A stretch of 64,000 nucleotides of DNA from Gammaproteobacteria bacterium (GCA_018830325.1 JAHJSQ010000036.1:1-64000), one strand, 5' to 3'. Shown: positions 18,876 to 28,352, counted from the stretch's first letter. A program made the numbers and translations. Notes: generated by a model from the sequence alone, not told the origin.

Positions 18876-19582
18876 AGCTTTTTCCCTATCCAATAACCCG
18901 ACCAAAGCGCCAATCCGCAAAAAATCGCATTACTCAAAAAAACGCTTAGCATCCAATTCACATTGAGGTCGAGCGGATGCTCGTCTTCAATTAAATATAG
19001 AATCAAATACAAACCCGAAAAAGTCACGAACGCGCCGGCACCGATGATCATTACCGCAGCGCGGTATTCAGGCGATAGTGCAATTTTTTCGACGATTAAC
19101 GAAGCCACCAAACCGATCAATAAGGCGCCAAGCGCATTGATCGTTGCCATCGCATACGGAAACGCCCAACCCATTGAACGAATCACGCCGCCTGAATAAA
19201 GCATCAATAAGCGTCCGCTGAGCAGACCGACCCAGACGGCAATCAGGCACGCAGCGATGCTAACGCCGATATTCAACGCGGCCTTGCCGAAACTACCTTG
19301 CTCGATTAAATAAACGGTTTCCAAAGAAAACGTCGAAAAGGTCGTAAACGACCCGAATAATCCGACCAGAATCGCGGCACGGTATTCGACGGTCATCGCG
19401 ACGCGCTGCAGTATCAATACTTCGACTAACAGCCCCATCAAAAAGGAACCCATTACATTGACCGCCAATGTACCGTACGGAAAGCCTCGCCCCAACCATT
19501 GATAGACGCCGGTCGACACCAAAAATCGAAGCACGGAACCGCAAGCCCCGCCTACGGCGACCGCAATAACTTGATTTAACAT
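18872..19582 (-). CDS. crcB: Tandem-duplicated CrcB/Fluc fluoride channel
   Basis: A 236-residue protein, about twice the usual Fluc length. The ATG at 19582 ([16 protein letters not shown]) abuts the orn stop; upstream in-frame sequence lies inside orn. The first half (1-127) has all Fluc hallmarks: GGACGSVLRF, GTLAVNVMGSFLMG, GLFGSFTTFSTFS. The second half (about 128-236) repeats the fold but is diverged: PYAMATINALGALLIGL keeps the pore-lining Asn, while the phenylalanine-box region reads GAGAFVTFSGLYL. Fluc normally assembles as a dual-topology homodimer, so this fusion would be a covalent dimer, perhaps with one functional pore. Coupled to DUF190. Confidence 0.88.
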   Translation of the reverse strand: MLNQVIAVAVGGACGSVLRFLVSTGVYQWLGRGFPYGTLAVNVMGSFLMGLLVEVLILQRVAMTVEYRAAILVGLFGSFTTFSTFSLETVYLIEQGSFGKAALNIGVSIAACLIAVWVGLLSGRLLMLYSGGVIRSMGWAFPYAMATINALGALLIGLVASLIVEKIALSPEYRAAVMIIGAGAFVTFSGLYLILYLIEDEHPLDLNVNWMLSVFLSNAIFCGLALWSGYWIGKKL

Positions 19583-20127
19583 TAATACCTGATGAAATGT
19601 TTCCGATAGTAACGGAGCTCTTCGATCGATTCGACAATGTCGTCTAAGGCGCGGTGCGCTTCTTTCTTGACGAAACCATCCTTGACCGTAGGCGCCCATC
19701 TGGCTGCAAGTTCTTTCAGGGTCGACACATCCAGATTACGATAATGAAAATAAGCTTCGAGTTTTTTCATCGAACGATACATAAAGCGCCGATCCTGGCC
19801 GATACTGTTACCGCACATCGGCGATACGCCTTCGGGAACCCATAGCTTTAAAAACTCCAAGGTTTGATGTTCGGCTTCGGCTTCATCGACAGTCGATGTT
19901 TGTACACGCTCGAGCAAACCGGATTGACCATGATGCGTTTGATTCCATTCGTCCATCTTGGCCAGCACTTTTTCATCTTGATAAATCGCCAACACCGGGC
20001 CTTTAGCTAGAATTTCAAGGTCTTTGTCGGTAACGATTGTGGCAATCTCGATAATCGCATCGTTATCCGGATCGAGACCGGTCATTTCGAGATCGATCCA
20101 AATCAGACGAGATGACACTTGCTCCAT
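19582..20127 (-). CDS. orn: Oligoribonuclease
   Basis: DEDD-family 3'-5' exoribonuclease that degrades 2-5-mers of RNA and pGpG from cyclic-di-GMP turnover. The 181-residue product shows Exo [17 protein letters not shown], Exo [14 protein letters not shown], and Exo [21 protein letters not shown]. The stop overlaps the crcB start by one base (TAATG). Its pGpG role is relevant to the EAL-domain protein in this window. Confidence 0.97.
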   Translation of the reverse strand: MEQVSSRLIWIDLEMTGLDPDNDAIIEIATIVTDKDLEILAKGPVLAIYQDEKVLAKMDEWNQTHHGQSGLLERVQTSTVDEAEAEHQTLEFLKLWVPEGVSPMCGNSIGQDRRFMYRSMKKLEAYFHYRNLDVSTLKELAARWAPTVKDGFVKKEAHRALDDIVESIEELRYYRKHFIRY

Positions 20128-20213
20128 TTTAATTCCCTGTATGATTAAAGTTGCGCGAAATTATAGCATTGGCTACTCTGTATGCCTACTTCTCAACCTT
20201 GACGCTTTATATA

Positions 20214-21467
20214 ATGAATACTTTTACCATTATCTTCCTTTTTGCGCTGATTGTTTCCTATTCGATTCAGTTTTGGCTGTCCATGCGGCAATCGGATTAT
20301 GTTATGAAACACCGCGACGCGGTACCCGATGCCTTCAAGGATAAAGTCTCGCTAGAAGCCCATCAGAAAGCCGCCGACTATACGATAGATAAAGGCAAGC
20401 TCGGCAAGATTGACAGCCTGATAGGCTTGGTATTTCTCTTGTTGATTACGCTGGGCGGCGGCATCGAATATGCTTTCAATCTATGGTCCGGATTCGAACT
20501 GTCGCCGATGCTTACCGGTTTGGGCGCGGTCGCAACGATCATATTATTCATGACCTTGGTGGAAGTCCCGACGCATATTTATCAAACCTTCGTAATCGAA
20601 GAAAAATACGGCTTCAATAAAAGCACACCGCAACAGTTCATTAAGGATCAGTTACTGCAACTGGGTTTGATGTTGGCGATCGGACTACCGATTTTGGCCT
20701 TGATCCTTTGGGTCATGGACAGCATCGGTTCGTTATGGTGGCTTTGGGCCTGGGCCATTCTCATCAGTTTTTCACTATTGATGAGCTGGCTATTTCCGAC
20801 CGTTATCGCCCCGCTGTTCAATAAATTCACACCGATGGAAGACGGATCGCTGAAACGGCGTATACAAGGCTTGCTAGCCCGTTGCGGCTTCAACAGCCAA
20901 GGTATTTTCATCATGGACGGTTCGAAACGCTCCGGACACGGTAATGCTTATTTTACAGGCCTTGGCAACAACAAACGCATTGTGTTCTTCGATACCTTAG
21001 TTAATTCTCTCGAGGAAGAAGAACTTGAAGCGGTACTGGCGCACGAACTGGGGCATTTCAAATGTAAGCATGTCATTAAAATGTTGGTCGCCAGTTCGAT
21101 CATGAGTCTAATTAGCCTGGCCATTCTCGGATGGTTGATCGACAAGCCTTGGTTTTTCAGTGGCTTGGGCGTTTCAGAAGCGTCGAACGCCGCTGCCTTG
21201 CTACTGTTCACGTTGGTTTCGCCGGTTTTCACGCCATTTATGCAGCCGATCAGTGCATATTTTCAGCGTAAATTCGAATTCGAAGCCGACGACTTTGCCG
21301 CCGCGAATGCTCGCGCCGATAAGATGATCAGCGGTCTAGTTAAGCTCTACGAAGAAAATGCCAGCACGTTGACACCGGACCCGTTATATTCGGCCTTCCA
21401 TTATAGTCATCCACCGGCTGCCATTCGCATCGCGCACCTGGAAACCAAGCTTGCGGCAAACGGATGA
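20214..21467 (+). CDS. M48-family zinc metallopeptidase (Ste24/CAAX protease-like)
   Basis: Integral membrane metalloprotease. The ATG at 20214 (MNTFTIIFLFALIVSYSIQF) gives 417 residues. An N-terminal multi-helix region resembles Ste24. The zinc site is HELGHFKCKH (HExxH), with the third ligand Glu in FEFEADDFAA about 75 residues later, and HPPAAIRI near the end. The family usually processes CAAX-like or membrane substrates; no bacterial substrate can be named. It overlaps rsgA by four bases. Confidence 0.93.
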   Translation: MNTFTIIFLFALIVSYSIQFWLSMRQSDYVMKHRDAVPDAFKDKVSLEAHQKAADYTIDKGKLGKIDSLIGLVFLLLITLGGGIEYAFNLWSGFELSPMLTGLGAVATIILFMTLVEVPTHIYQTFVIEEKYGFNKSTPQQFIKDQLLQLGLMLAIGLPILALILWVMDSIGSLWWLWAWAILISFSLLMSWLFPTVIAPLFNKFTPMEDGSLKRRIQGLLARCGFNSQGIFIMDGSKRSGHGNAYFTGLGNNKRIVFFDTLVNSLEEEELEAVLAHELGHFKCKHVIKMLVASSIMSLISLAILGWLIDKPWFFSGLGVSEASNAAALLLFTLVSPVFTPFMQPISAYFQRKFEFEADDFAAANARADKMISGLVKLYEENASTLTPDPLYSAFHYSHPPAAIRIAHLETKLAANG

Positions 21468-22348
21468 GCCCGCTTCAGGAAGGGCTCGTCATCGCGCATT
21501 TAGGTCAAGGTATTGCCGTCGAGAGCGACGGTAAAACCGTGCTTTGCCAACCGAAACGGAAGCTCGAAACCGTGACGGTCGGCGATAAAGTTTTATGGCA
21601 ACTTTCGGCGCCCGATCAAGGCAGTATCGAAGAGATTCTGCCACGACGCTCCCTCCTGACGCGCCCCTCCAGGAACGACAAAGTCAGGCCGGTAGCCGCG
21701 AATATCGATACCGTTTTCGTGGTCTTCGCTCCCGAACCCTATTGCGATTTTTTGCTGATCGATCAATACTTGGCCATTTGCGAAAATCGCAATATCGATG
21801 CAGCCTTGGTCTATAACAAAACCGACCTGAATCCTCAGACCGCCTTACTCGACGAACTGGCTATCTATGAGAATCTAGACTATTCGATTTTCCGTGTCAG
21901 TGCCACACATCGACACGGATTAGATCAGCTTAAACTCGCACTGACAGACCAAACCAGCATTCTGACCGGCCAGTCCGGCGTCGGCAAATCGTCATTGACC
22001 AATGCGCTGATTCCCGACAAGGATCTAAAAACCAATACCATCAGCGCCACCACGAAACACGGTCGGCACACAACGACCGCCGCGACGCTTTATCATCTTC
22101 CGTCCGGCGGCAATCTGATCGACAGCCCCGGCGTCGCCATTTTCGGACTCGACGGACTCTCCGAAGCGCAACTGGCTTACGGTTACCGCGAATTTCAACC
22201 ATTAATCGACCACTGCCGTTTCAATAATTGCCGTCATGTCAATGACAAGGATTGCGCGGTCAGAGCAGCGGCCGAACAAGGAACCATTCCGATGTCACGC
22301 TACCAACGTTTTTTAAAGCTCCGGGATAAAATGCCTCGAGCTTCTTGA
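21464..22348 (+). CDS. rsgA: RsgA, ribosome small subunit-dependent GTPase
   Basis: Circularly permuted GTPase that assists late 30S maturation. The 294-residue product has an N-terminal OB fold (about 1-65), then the permuted motifs NKTD (G4), GQSGVGKSSLTNAL (G1) and DSPGVAIFGL (G3), and a C-terminal zinc finger of the form C-x4-C-x-H-x5-C (CRFNNCRHVNDKDC). Coupled to the M48 protease by an ATGA overlap. Confidence 0.96.
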   Translation: MSPLQEGLVIAHLGQGIAVESDGKTVLCQPKRKLETVTVGDKVLWQLSAPDQGSIEEILPRRSLLTRPSRNDKVRPVAANIDTVFVVFAPEPYCDFLLIDQYLAICENRNIDAALVYNKTDLNPQTALLDELAIYENLDYSIFRVSATHRHGLDQLKLALTDQTSILTGQSGVGKSSLTNALIPDKDLKTNTISATTKHGRHTTTAATLYHLPSGGNLIDSPGVAIFGLDGLSEAQLAYGYREFQPLIDHCRFNNCRHVNDKDCAVRAAAEQGTIPMSRYQRFLKLRDKMPRAS

Positions 22349-22748
22349 CGTTTCAATCAAAACGGAAACCTCTCGACGTTGTCCTGAATTAATTCAATAC
22401 CAGTATAATATACCCCGAAGGGTTAAAACAGCCTCAGGTAGCGCTACCTAATACTGACCGGTTTCTTAAACCGAACTCTGGTTACGTGGAGTCTATATCA
22501 TTGATTATTAATCGGTGAACCCAAACTCTACAGATTAACCATAAAGCACATAAAGTATCGCATCGACTTGCCCTAAAATGTCAACTACTTTTTAGGGGAG
22601 CAAAATGATTTGCATAGGCAGAACAAGCCATTGAATTAATCTCTTATTCTTCATGACCTTCATGGTGAAATGCTTTTTCTAGAGTGAATCCATTCCTTAC
22701 AAGACACACTCTACCTGCCACTATAAAAATAACGAGGAGACCATTATC
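22349..22748. other. 400-bp intergenic region upstream of DUF502
   Basis: No gene was found. It holds a TATAAT at 22404-22409 without a good -35 box, a perfect 14-bp palindrome AGGTAGCGCTACCT (22436-22449), a hairpin CCCTAAAA...TTTTAGGG (22571-22597), and a family I repeat segment (about 22640-22686) that recurs inverted near 34565-34610. An AGGAG ribosome site precedes the DUF502 start. Confidence 0.6.
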
Positions 22749-23348
22749 ATGAAAAACTTACGAACCTTTGCGGATTACGTACTGATTGGCATCATCGGCT
22801 TCGTTCCTATCGCCATTATTCTGCAAATTGTATTTTACGTTCAAAGTCTACTGATCAATTTCATATTGCTTATCCATGGCCGTTATGAAAACCCATTCGT
22901 GACCTTCACATTATTCGCTTCGGCGCTTGCGATACTCGGTTATTTCGGCTACTTACTCAAGCAGGAAAAAGCGCATTTACTGTATTACTTGGAAAAAATG
23001 ATTTTACGCATTCCTTTCATCGGCACCGTTTACCGCGTCACGCAAAAACTCTTTAAATTATTTCTAACCAAGGAAGATGCACAGGTCCGCGCGGTTGTTT
23101 ATGTCGAGTATCCCAAGGAAGGCATGTGGGTGCCGGCCTATGTTACAAACCGTATAGGCGACAATTATGTTTTATATGTCCCGACTTCGCCAAACCCGAC
23201 CTCGGGCTTTACCGTGATCGTCCATAAATCGAAGGTAGTCAATTCGCAAATGGATATCGAGGCCGTATCGAGTTTCATCATCAGTGTCGGTGTCGACTAC
23301 GCCAAGCCCGAAGAAGTTACGGCACTCACCCAAATCAGCGCGCCATAA
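22749..23348 (+). CDS. DUF502 family membrane protein
   Basis: The 199-residue product has two N-terminal membrane segments (about 10-38 and 52-70) followed by a soluble domain. The family signatures IPFIGTVYRVTQK and PTSPNPTSGFTVIV are present. The AGGAG at about 10 bases supports the ATG at 22749. DUF502 proteins have no established biochemical role. The multicopper oxidase gene follows after 11 bases, so the three genes may be co-transcribed. Confidence 0.87.
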   Translation: MKNLRTFADYVLIGIIGFVPIAIILQIVFYVQSLLINFILLIHGRYENPFVTFTLFASALAILGYFGYLLKQEKAHLLYYLEKMILRIPFIGTVYRVTQKLFKLFLTKEDAQVRAVVYVEYPKEGMWVPAYVTNRIGDNYVLYVPTSPNPTSGFTVIVHKSKVVNSQMDIEAVSSFIISVGVDYAKPEEVTALTQISAP

Positions 23349-23359
23349 GCCCTATCACT

Positions 23360-25021
23360 ATGCATCGACACTTTTTTGTTTTATTTAGCCTTTTGATCGG
23401 CGCTCAACCAGCATTAGCCTGGCTGACGCCACCTGCAATGCATGAGCCTGCAGGGATAGAGCCGCCCGCGACCCTTCCGTATCGCCTCGATGAAACCGGC
23501 GGCATCGAAAAACCCTGTTCGAACGACCATCCCGAATGGCGCGATGCACAAACGATCGACGGTTTAGAAATCGCCGCATCGCCTATGTGCGAACCGGACA
23601 ACCCCTACGATATCGCCGTTTCGGTCAAAGGCACCAATAACGTCTCGATGCATACCTTGATGCAAACCCATTTCGCCCAAGATGCGTTGATCAAGACCGA
23701 CGATCTCGACGGCGACGGCGACCCGGACGTCATCCGCATCAAACTGGAAGTAACCGAACTGAACGGCCAGAGCCCCGACGGCGAATTCTTGATCAACACC
23801 TTCCCTATCGCACCGGGCATCGAACCGGGGCTTTGGGTTTACTCACCCAAGATGGTCGGCATGGGCGTCAAGCATTTCAATTCGCTCGTGGCAAACCCGA
23901 TTCTGCGCGCACCGTCCCCGGTGATTCGGGTCGAGCAAGGCGATAAAGTTTACATCACCTTAGAAAATACCCATTATCTGCCGCATACGATCCATCTGCA
24001 CGGCGTCGATCATCCCTGGCTGAATTCCGAAGGCAAGGATAACGACGGCGTCGAGGAACACCCGGTCTTTCCGGGGCAAAACCATACTTACGAAATTCAA
24101 ACCCGTCATGCCGGCACGATGATTTATCACTGCCATGTACAAACCGCGCAACATATGATGATGGGCTTGACCGGCATGATCATCGTCGAGGAAAACCGGC
24201 CTAACAATTGGCTGCAAACCTTCAATATCGGTGCCGGCCATGTGCGACACCCCTCGGTTGCGATCAAAGAAAAATTCAACCGGGAATACGACCTGGTCTA
24301 TCAATCGATCGACAAGCGGCTCGCTAGCATCGTGCAGGGTGCGAACGACCCCAGACTGATCGCACAACGCATGAACCGCGAATACAACATGACCGAGTCG
24401 TTCGAAAATTATTTCTTGCTGAACGGCCGCTCGTTTCCATACACGCTTCGAGACGGAATCATCGTCGCCGAGGAAAACGAACATATCAAGCTCAATCTAG
24501 TCAATGCGCAGCGCTCGGCCGCCGCGATTCATTTCCATGGCCATAAAGCGACCATCATGGCTTATGACGGCGTCAAGGCGGCGGAAGGCTCGCAAATCAC
24601 CCGCGACGTTTTCGACATTACTCCGGCACAACGCCTCGACCTCGATCTGTACACCAAAAACGACGGGCTGCATAGTTACGGCCCGGGCTTGTGGATGTTT
24701 CACGACCATGTCGTGACCGGCACGACCACCGACGGCCTGGAACCTGGCGGCAATATGTCTATTCTAGCTTACCGGCATTTGCTCGACGCCCAAGGCATGC
24801 CGCACATGCATGACGAAATGTTTGACCAGGTTTTCACTAAAAATTATTACGAGAAGAAACTGCCGGCCTGGGGCAGCGGAGAATATGGCGACGCACTTGG
24901 CGAAGCCGGCATGCTCGCGCCGGATTATGTTCGCATCGCCGGCTTCGGTCTCGCAGTAGGTTTATTGCTCGGAGTTATTATTTTTATTGTCGTTGCGCTT
25001 AACAGGAAACTCTCACAATGA
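23360..25021 (+). CDS. Membrane-tethered multicopper oxidase
   Basis: The 553-residue product has a signal peptide (1-20, ALA cleavage) and one C-terminal membrane helix (about 524-547), so it is predicted periplasmic and anchored. The eight His expected for a trinuclear copper centre are in HLHG (212, 214), YHCH (257, 259), HFHG (391, 393) and FHDH (448, 450). The type 1 ligands Cys258, His265 and nearby Met lie in the first cupredoxin domain; the second has no matching Cys. A Ca-loop-like stretch DDLDGDGDPD occurs at about 114-123. The layout resembles two-domain oxidases related to nitrite reductase-type proteins. The substrate is unknown. Overlaps the cupredoxin gene. Confidence 0.85.
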   Translation: MHRHFFVLFSLLIGAQPALAWLTPPAMHEPAGIEPPATLPYRLDETGGIEKPCSNDHPEWRDAQTIDGLEIAASPMCEPDNPYDIAVSVKGTNNVSMHTLMQTHFAQDALIKTDDLDGDGDPDVIRIKLEVTELNGQSPDGEFLINTFPIAPGIEPGLWVYSPKMVGMGVKHFNSLVANPILRAPSPVIRVEQGDKVYITLENTHYLPHTIHLHGVDHPWLNSEGKDNDGVEEHPVFPGQNHTYEIQTRHAGTMIYHCHVQTAQHMMMGLTGMIIVEENRPNNWLQTFNIGAGHVRHPSVAIKEKFNREYDLVYQSIDKRLASIVQGANDPRLIAQRMNREYNMTESFENYFLLNGRSFPYTLRDGIIVAEENEHIKLNLVNAQRSAAAIHFHGHKATIMAYDGVKAAEGSQITRDVFDITPAQRLDLDLYTKNDGLHSYGPGLWMFHDHVVTGTTTDGLEPGGNMSILAYRHLLDAQGMPHMHDEMFDQVFTKNYYEKKLPAWGSGEYGDALGEAGMLAPDYVRIAGFGLAVGLLLGVIIFIVVALNRKLSQ

Positions 25022-25737
25022 CCCGACAAAATTTCATTCCCCGGATTCAAAAGTTATCAAGCGCGTCGTTATGCTTGCTTTTGTTGGCGGCGGCCAGCCC
25101 TCCCAGCACGGCAATGATGAAACACGGCAATATGATGATGGATGAAACCGGCATGATCATGAATGCCAATGCCGACAATTTGCCACGCGACTGTAAGGAA
25201 ATTTCCGAGGATGTCGATATCGTGATCCGCGCGGGCCATGAGCATGCGCAAAAATTCCCCGGCAAAATGTTTGCGTTCGACAGGCAAGAATGGGATGTTA
25301 AACCGTGCAGCCGAATCAACATCACCTTCATCAACGACGACCAAATTCGGCATCAAATGATGATTCACGGACTGCCCGGTTATCTATACCCGGACGGCAT
25401 GGTGCATTTGGAACTGTATGGCCAAGGAGAATTAAAAGCCTCATTGATCGTTCCGTCGAGGCCTAAAACCTATTTGGTGCACTGCGAAATACCGCAGCAT
25501 ATGGAAAAAGGCATGAAGGCGCAATTGAAGGTGGACGGCGGCGACGGCGACCTGCCGAGCATTCCCGGCATCAGCGAACCGGTTACACCGGATGTATACC
25601 CGGTAGCATGGAGCCAAACGACCTGGATTGCCTTGATCGTTTCGCTAACCATAGGATTGGCCGCACCGATTATTGGGGGCATTTGGTTAAACAAACGCTT
25701 ACAAGCAAAGCAGCTATCTGCAAAGGATAGCGCTTGA
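25018..25737 (+). CDS. Membrane-tethered cupredoxin-like protein
   Basis: The ATG overlaps the oxidase stop by four bases. The 239-residue product has a signal peptide (about 1-32), a Met/His-rich stretch MMKHGNMMMDETGMIM (about 36-52), a cupredoxin domain (about 60-180) and one C-terminal membrane helix (about 200-222). A complete type 1 copper set is visible: His in IRHQMMIHG, then Cys, His and Met in VHCEIPQHMEKGM. Being coupled to the multicopper oxidase, it is a good candidate for the electron donor or copper donor of that enzyme. This is inference. Confidence 0.82.
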   Translation: MTRQNFIPRIQKLSSASLCLLLLAAASPPSTAMMKHGNMMMDETGMIMNANADNLPRDCKEISEDVDIVIRAGHEHAQKFPGKMFAFDRQEWDVKPCSRINITFINDDQIRHQMMIHGLPGYLYPDGMVHLELYGQGELKASLIVPSRPKTYLVHCEIPQHMEKGMKAQLKVDGGDGDLPSIPGISEPVTPDVYPVAWSQTTWIALIVSLTIGLAAPIIGGIWLNKRLQAKQLSAKDSA

Positions 25738-25740
25738 ATC

Positions 25741-25839
25741 TATACCTTTCGCACTTGAAATGTCGGCATTGCCTTAGGAGGCGCCGGGGTGCTCGGCCCC
25801 TCACCTAACGCTAGGAGAGGGCCGGCAACGATGTATTCA
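25741..25839. mobile_element. Family C element C2, left half
   Basis: Begins TATACCTTTCGCACTTGAAA three bases after the cupredoxin stop and matches C1 through CCTCACCTAACGCTAGGAGA. It then runs into ATGTATTCA, where element B3 is inserted. The expected right half is replaced by family D sequence and C3. Confidence 0.68.
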
Positions 25840-25906
25840 CCCAGCAACCAAATTCCATAGCCCATTGAGGCTAGGATTAATTGTCTTGGATAATTTAGGT
25901 GCTGGG
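25840..25906. mobile_element. Family B element B3, diverged
   Basis: Ends CCCAGCAACCAAATT and AATTTAGGTGCTGGG, 67 bp, with an internal CATAGCC...GGCTAGG hairpin. The left flank is TTCA and the right flank TTAA, so the duplication has decayed by one base. Confidence 0.72.
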
Positions 25907-25978
25907 TTAATGCCGTTCCTCGCTCGACAGGCATACCCCACGCCCCAAGATCGTCGAAACCGCTCAAACTGCGAAGTT
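25907..25978. repeat. Family D repeat segment
   Basis: The stretch GCCGTTCCTCGCTCGACAGG followed by CATACCCCACGCCCCAAGAT and GCTCAAACTG recurs, reverse-complemented, inside A3 at about 29560-29640. No coding potential. Confidence 0.65.
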
Positions 25979-26137
25979 ATACCCATCGGAGATCAAAATT
26001 CGGCACCGGGGTACCCGTCAAAGGACGCCGTGAATACATCCATGTAGGCTCTATGCCAGCTCCATGCTGGCAAAGCCTTTGCCGAACACCCCGGTGCCTC
26101 CTAAGGCACTGCCGAAATTTGAAGTGCGAAAGGTATA
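25979..26137. mobile_element. Family C element C3
   Basis: A 159-bp copy running from TATACCCATCGGAGATCAAA to GTGCGAAAGGTATA, opposite in orientation to C1 and C2. It contains the complement of the shared core (GGACGCCGTGAATACATCCA). It lies 60 bases upstream of the hydroxypyruvate reductase start and may separate it from the copper genes. Confidence 0.75.
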
Positions 26138-26197
26138 TTTTATAACCAAATGCTTAATGGCTGTCAGTACTACACCAACCCTAATAGAAACAAACCG

Positions 26198-27169
26198 ATG
26201 AACAAACCCAAAGTTTTGATTACCCGTAAATGGCCCGCCTCGGTCGAAACCAAACTCAAACAATTGTACGAGGTCTCGCTCAACGAAGACGATCGCCCCT
26301 TAACACCCGACGAATTGAAATCGGCCTTACAAAACTACGACGCCGTTTGCCCCACGGTTTGCGACTCGCTACCTGCCGAGTTATTAAATGCGTCAAACAA
26401 ACGCTGCAAAATTCTCGGCAATTTCGGAGTCGGCTACAACCATATCGATATCTCCGCCGCGAAAGCGAACGGTCTCGTCGTCACTAACACACCAGGCGTG
26501 TTGACACAGAGCACCGCCGATATCGCAATGACTTTATTACTGATGTCCGCCCGGCGCGGCGCAGAGGGAGACCGCCTCATCCGAGCCGGCAAATGGCAAG
26601 GATGGTGTCCGACGCACATGTTGAGCAGCGACGTGACCGGCGCAACGCTAGGATTGATCGGCTTCGGCCGCATCGCAATCGCAACCGCACGCAAAGCCCA
26701 TCATGGCTTCGGCATGAAAATCGTTTTTTTCAATCCGAGCGCGCCAGATCCAACCGTGATCGAAGAACTCCATGCGACCCGGTGCGACACGGTCGAGGAT
26801 GTCATGAGAAGCGCCGATTATATCTCGCTGCATTGCCCGGGCGGGCCCGGCACCCGACATCTGATCGACGACAAGATGATTCGCTTGATGAAACCGAGCG
26901 CTCATTTGATCAACACTGCGCGCGGCGATGTGGTCGATAGCAAGGCTTTAATCGAGGCATTACGAGATAAGAGAATTGCCGGCGCCGGTCTGGATGTCTA
27001 TGAAGGCGAACCGAATATCGACCCCGAATTTTTGACGCTTGAAAACGCCACGCTGTTGCCGCACCTAGGTAGCGCAACACTTAGTACGCGCACCGCGATG
27101 GGAGAAAAAGTACTGGCTAATTTGGCCGCGTTTTTCGAAGGACGCGAACCTGAAGACAGAGTAGTTTAA
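26198..27169 (+). CDS. Hydroxypyruvate/glyoxylate reductase (D-2-hydroxyacid dehydrogenase)
   Basis: In the serine cycle this enzyme reduces hydroxypyruvate to D-glycerate. The ATG at 26198 (MNKPKVLITRKWP) gives 323 residues. Rossmann motif GLIGFGRIAIATARKA; catalytic Arg in NTARGDVVD, Glu in DVYEGEPNI, His in LPHLGSAT. The family also includes glyoxylate reductases; the neighbouring C1 genes favour hydroxypyruvate as substrate. The in-frame sequence before 26198 shows no family similarity. Confidence 0.88.
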   Translation: MNKPKVLITRKWPASVETKLKQLYEVSLNEDDRPLTPDELKSALQNYDAVCPTVCDSLPAELLNASNKRCKILGNFGVGYNHIDISAAKANGLVVTNTPGVLTQSTADIAMTLLLMSARRGAEGDRLIRAGKWQGWCPTHMLSSDVTGATLGLIGFGRIAIATARKAHHGFGMKIVFFNPSAPDPTVIEELHATRCDTVEDVMRSADYISLHCPGGPGTRHLIDDKMIRLMKPSAHLINTARGDVVDSKALIEALRDKRIAGAGLDVYEGEPNIDPEFLTLENATLLPHLGSATLSTRTAMGEKVLANLAAFFEGREPEDRVV

Positions 27170-27271
27170 CCCGGCTGCGGCTAAAGACTGCCGATATTCA
27201 GCCCCCTCGCGGGACGGATTATTCAATCTGTTCCCAACGTTTCGGTTTGCCCCGATTATCTCGGCGTCCTC

Positions 27272-27356
27272 ATTCCCACCGTTTCAGCGTGGGAATGCAT
27301 ACCGGTCTTGCCTCGGCAGCCAAAGTATGGGTCCCACGGAGGACCGTGGGAATCAG
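27272..27356. repeat. Family G palindromic repeat G1
   Basis: Two hairpins, ATTCCCACCGTTTCAGCGTG with GGAAT and CCCACGGAGGACCGTGGG, joined by GCATACCGGTCTTGCCTCGG. Similar copies are at 34890-34974, 41912-41990 and 56625-56710. It fills the gap between convergent genes and could act as a bidirectional RNA hairpin. Confidence 0.75.
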
Positions 27357-27368
27357 AAAGCCACCGCA

Positions 27369-28352
27369 TTAGAGCAAATGCTTAACCGCTTCGCGTTCTT
27401 CTTTCAACTCGGCTTCGGACTTGCGCATTTTCTCTCGGCTGAAATCACTAATTTCCAATCCATGGACAATACTGATTTCTCCGTTATTAATCCGGACAGG
27501 AAACGAATAAACCAGCCCTTTTTCAATGCCGTAACTACCGTCCGAAGGAACTGCCATGCTGATCCAGTTATCATCTTCGGTTCCAAACACCCAGGTGCGC
27601 ATCAAATTTAACGCAGCATTGGCCGCAGAAGCCGCACTGGATCGACCAACCGCCTGGATAACCACCGCTCCGCGCTGTTGCACGGTTGGAATAAATTTGT
27701 CGACAAACCAATCCCACTCAACCAACGACAAAGCATCCTGCCCTTTGACTTTGGCATGATGAAGATCCGGATACTGCCCTGCCGAATGATTACCCCAAAT
27801 GATAATATTTTTGATGTCGTTAGACAGTACGCCGCATTTATCGGCAAGTTGAAAAGTCGCACGCTTATGATCGAGCATCATCATCGCCGAAAAATTCTCC
27901 GGCCTTAAATCCGGTGCATTACTGATTGTAATCAACGCATTGGTATTTGCCGGATTACCCGTCACTAGCACTTTAACATTACGGCTAGCAACCTTGCTAA
28001 GGGCTTGACCCTGCACGGAAAATATCTGGGCATTGATTGCCAACAAATCTTTGCGCTCCATCCCAGGCTTACGCGGACTCGCACCGATCAGAAATGCGTA
28101 ATCGACATCTTTGAAAGCGACTTCGGGATCATCGGTCGTGACTATTTTATGCAGCAACGGATAGGCGCAATCGTTAAGCTCCATTACCACGCCATTCAAT
28201 GCGCCTAATGCTAATGCCTGAGGCGTTTCTAACAAATGAAAAATCATTGGCTGATCGGGGCCTAATAGTTCTCCGCTAGCCAAGCGAAACAATAAGGAAT
28301 AACTAATCTGTCCCGCGGCACCTGTAACGGCAATTTTAACTGGCGTTTTCAT
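27369..28352 (-). CDS. mdh: NAD-dependent malate dehydrogenase
   Basis: Interconverts malate and oxaloacetate in the TCA and serine cycles. The 327-residue product shows the nucleotide motif [16 protein letters not shown], substrate-loop arginines in [27 protein letters not shown], and the catalytic His in [13 protein letters not shown]. It belongs to the cytosolic-like malate dehydrogenase branch. It is transcribed opposite to the rest of the C1 group, convergent with the reductase and divergent from mtdA. Confidence 0.95.
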   Translation of the reverse strand: MKTPVKIAVTGAAGQISYSLLFRLASGELLGPDQPMIFHLLETPQALALGALNGVVMELNDCAYPLLHKIVTTDDPEVAFKDVDYAFLIGASPRKPGMERKDLLAINAQIFSVQGQALSKVASRNVKVLVTGNPANTNALITISNAPDLRPENFSAMMMLDHKRATFQLADKCGVLSNDIKNIIIWGNHSAGQYPDLHHAKVKGQDALSLVEWDWFVDKFIPTVQQRGAVVIQAVGRSSAASAANAALNLMRTWVFGTEDDNWISMAVPSDGSYGIEKGLVYSFPVRINNGEISIVHGLEISDFSREKMRKSEAELKEEREAVKHLL

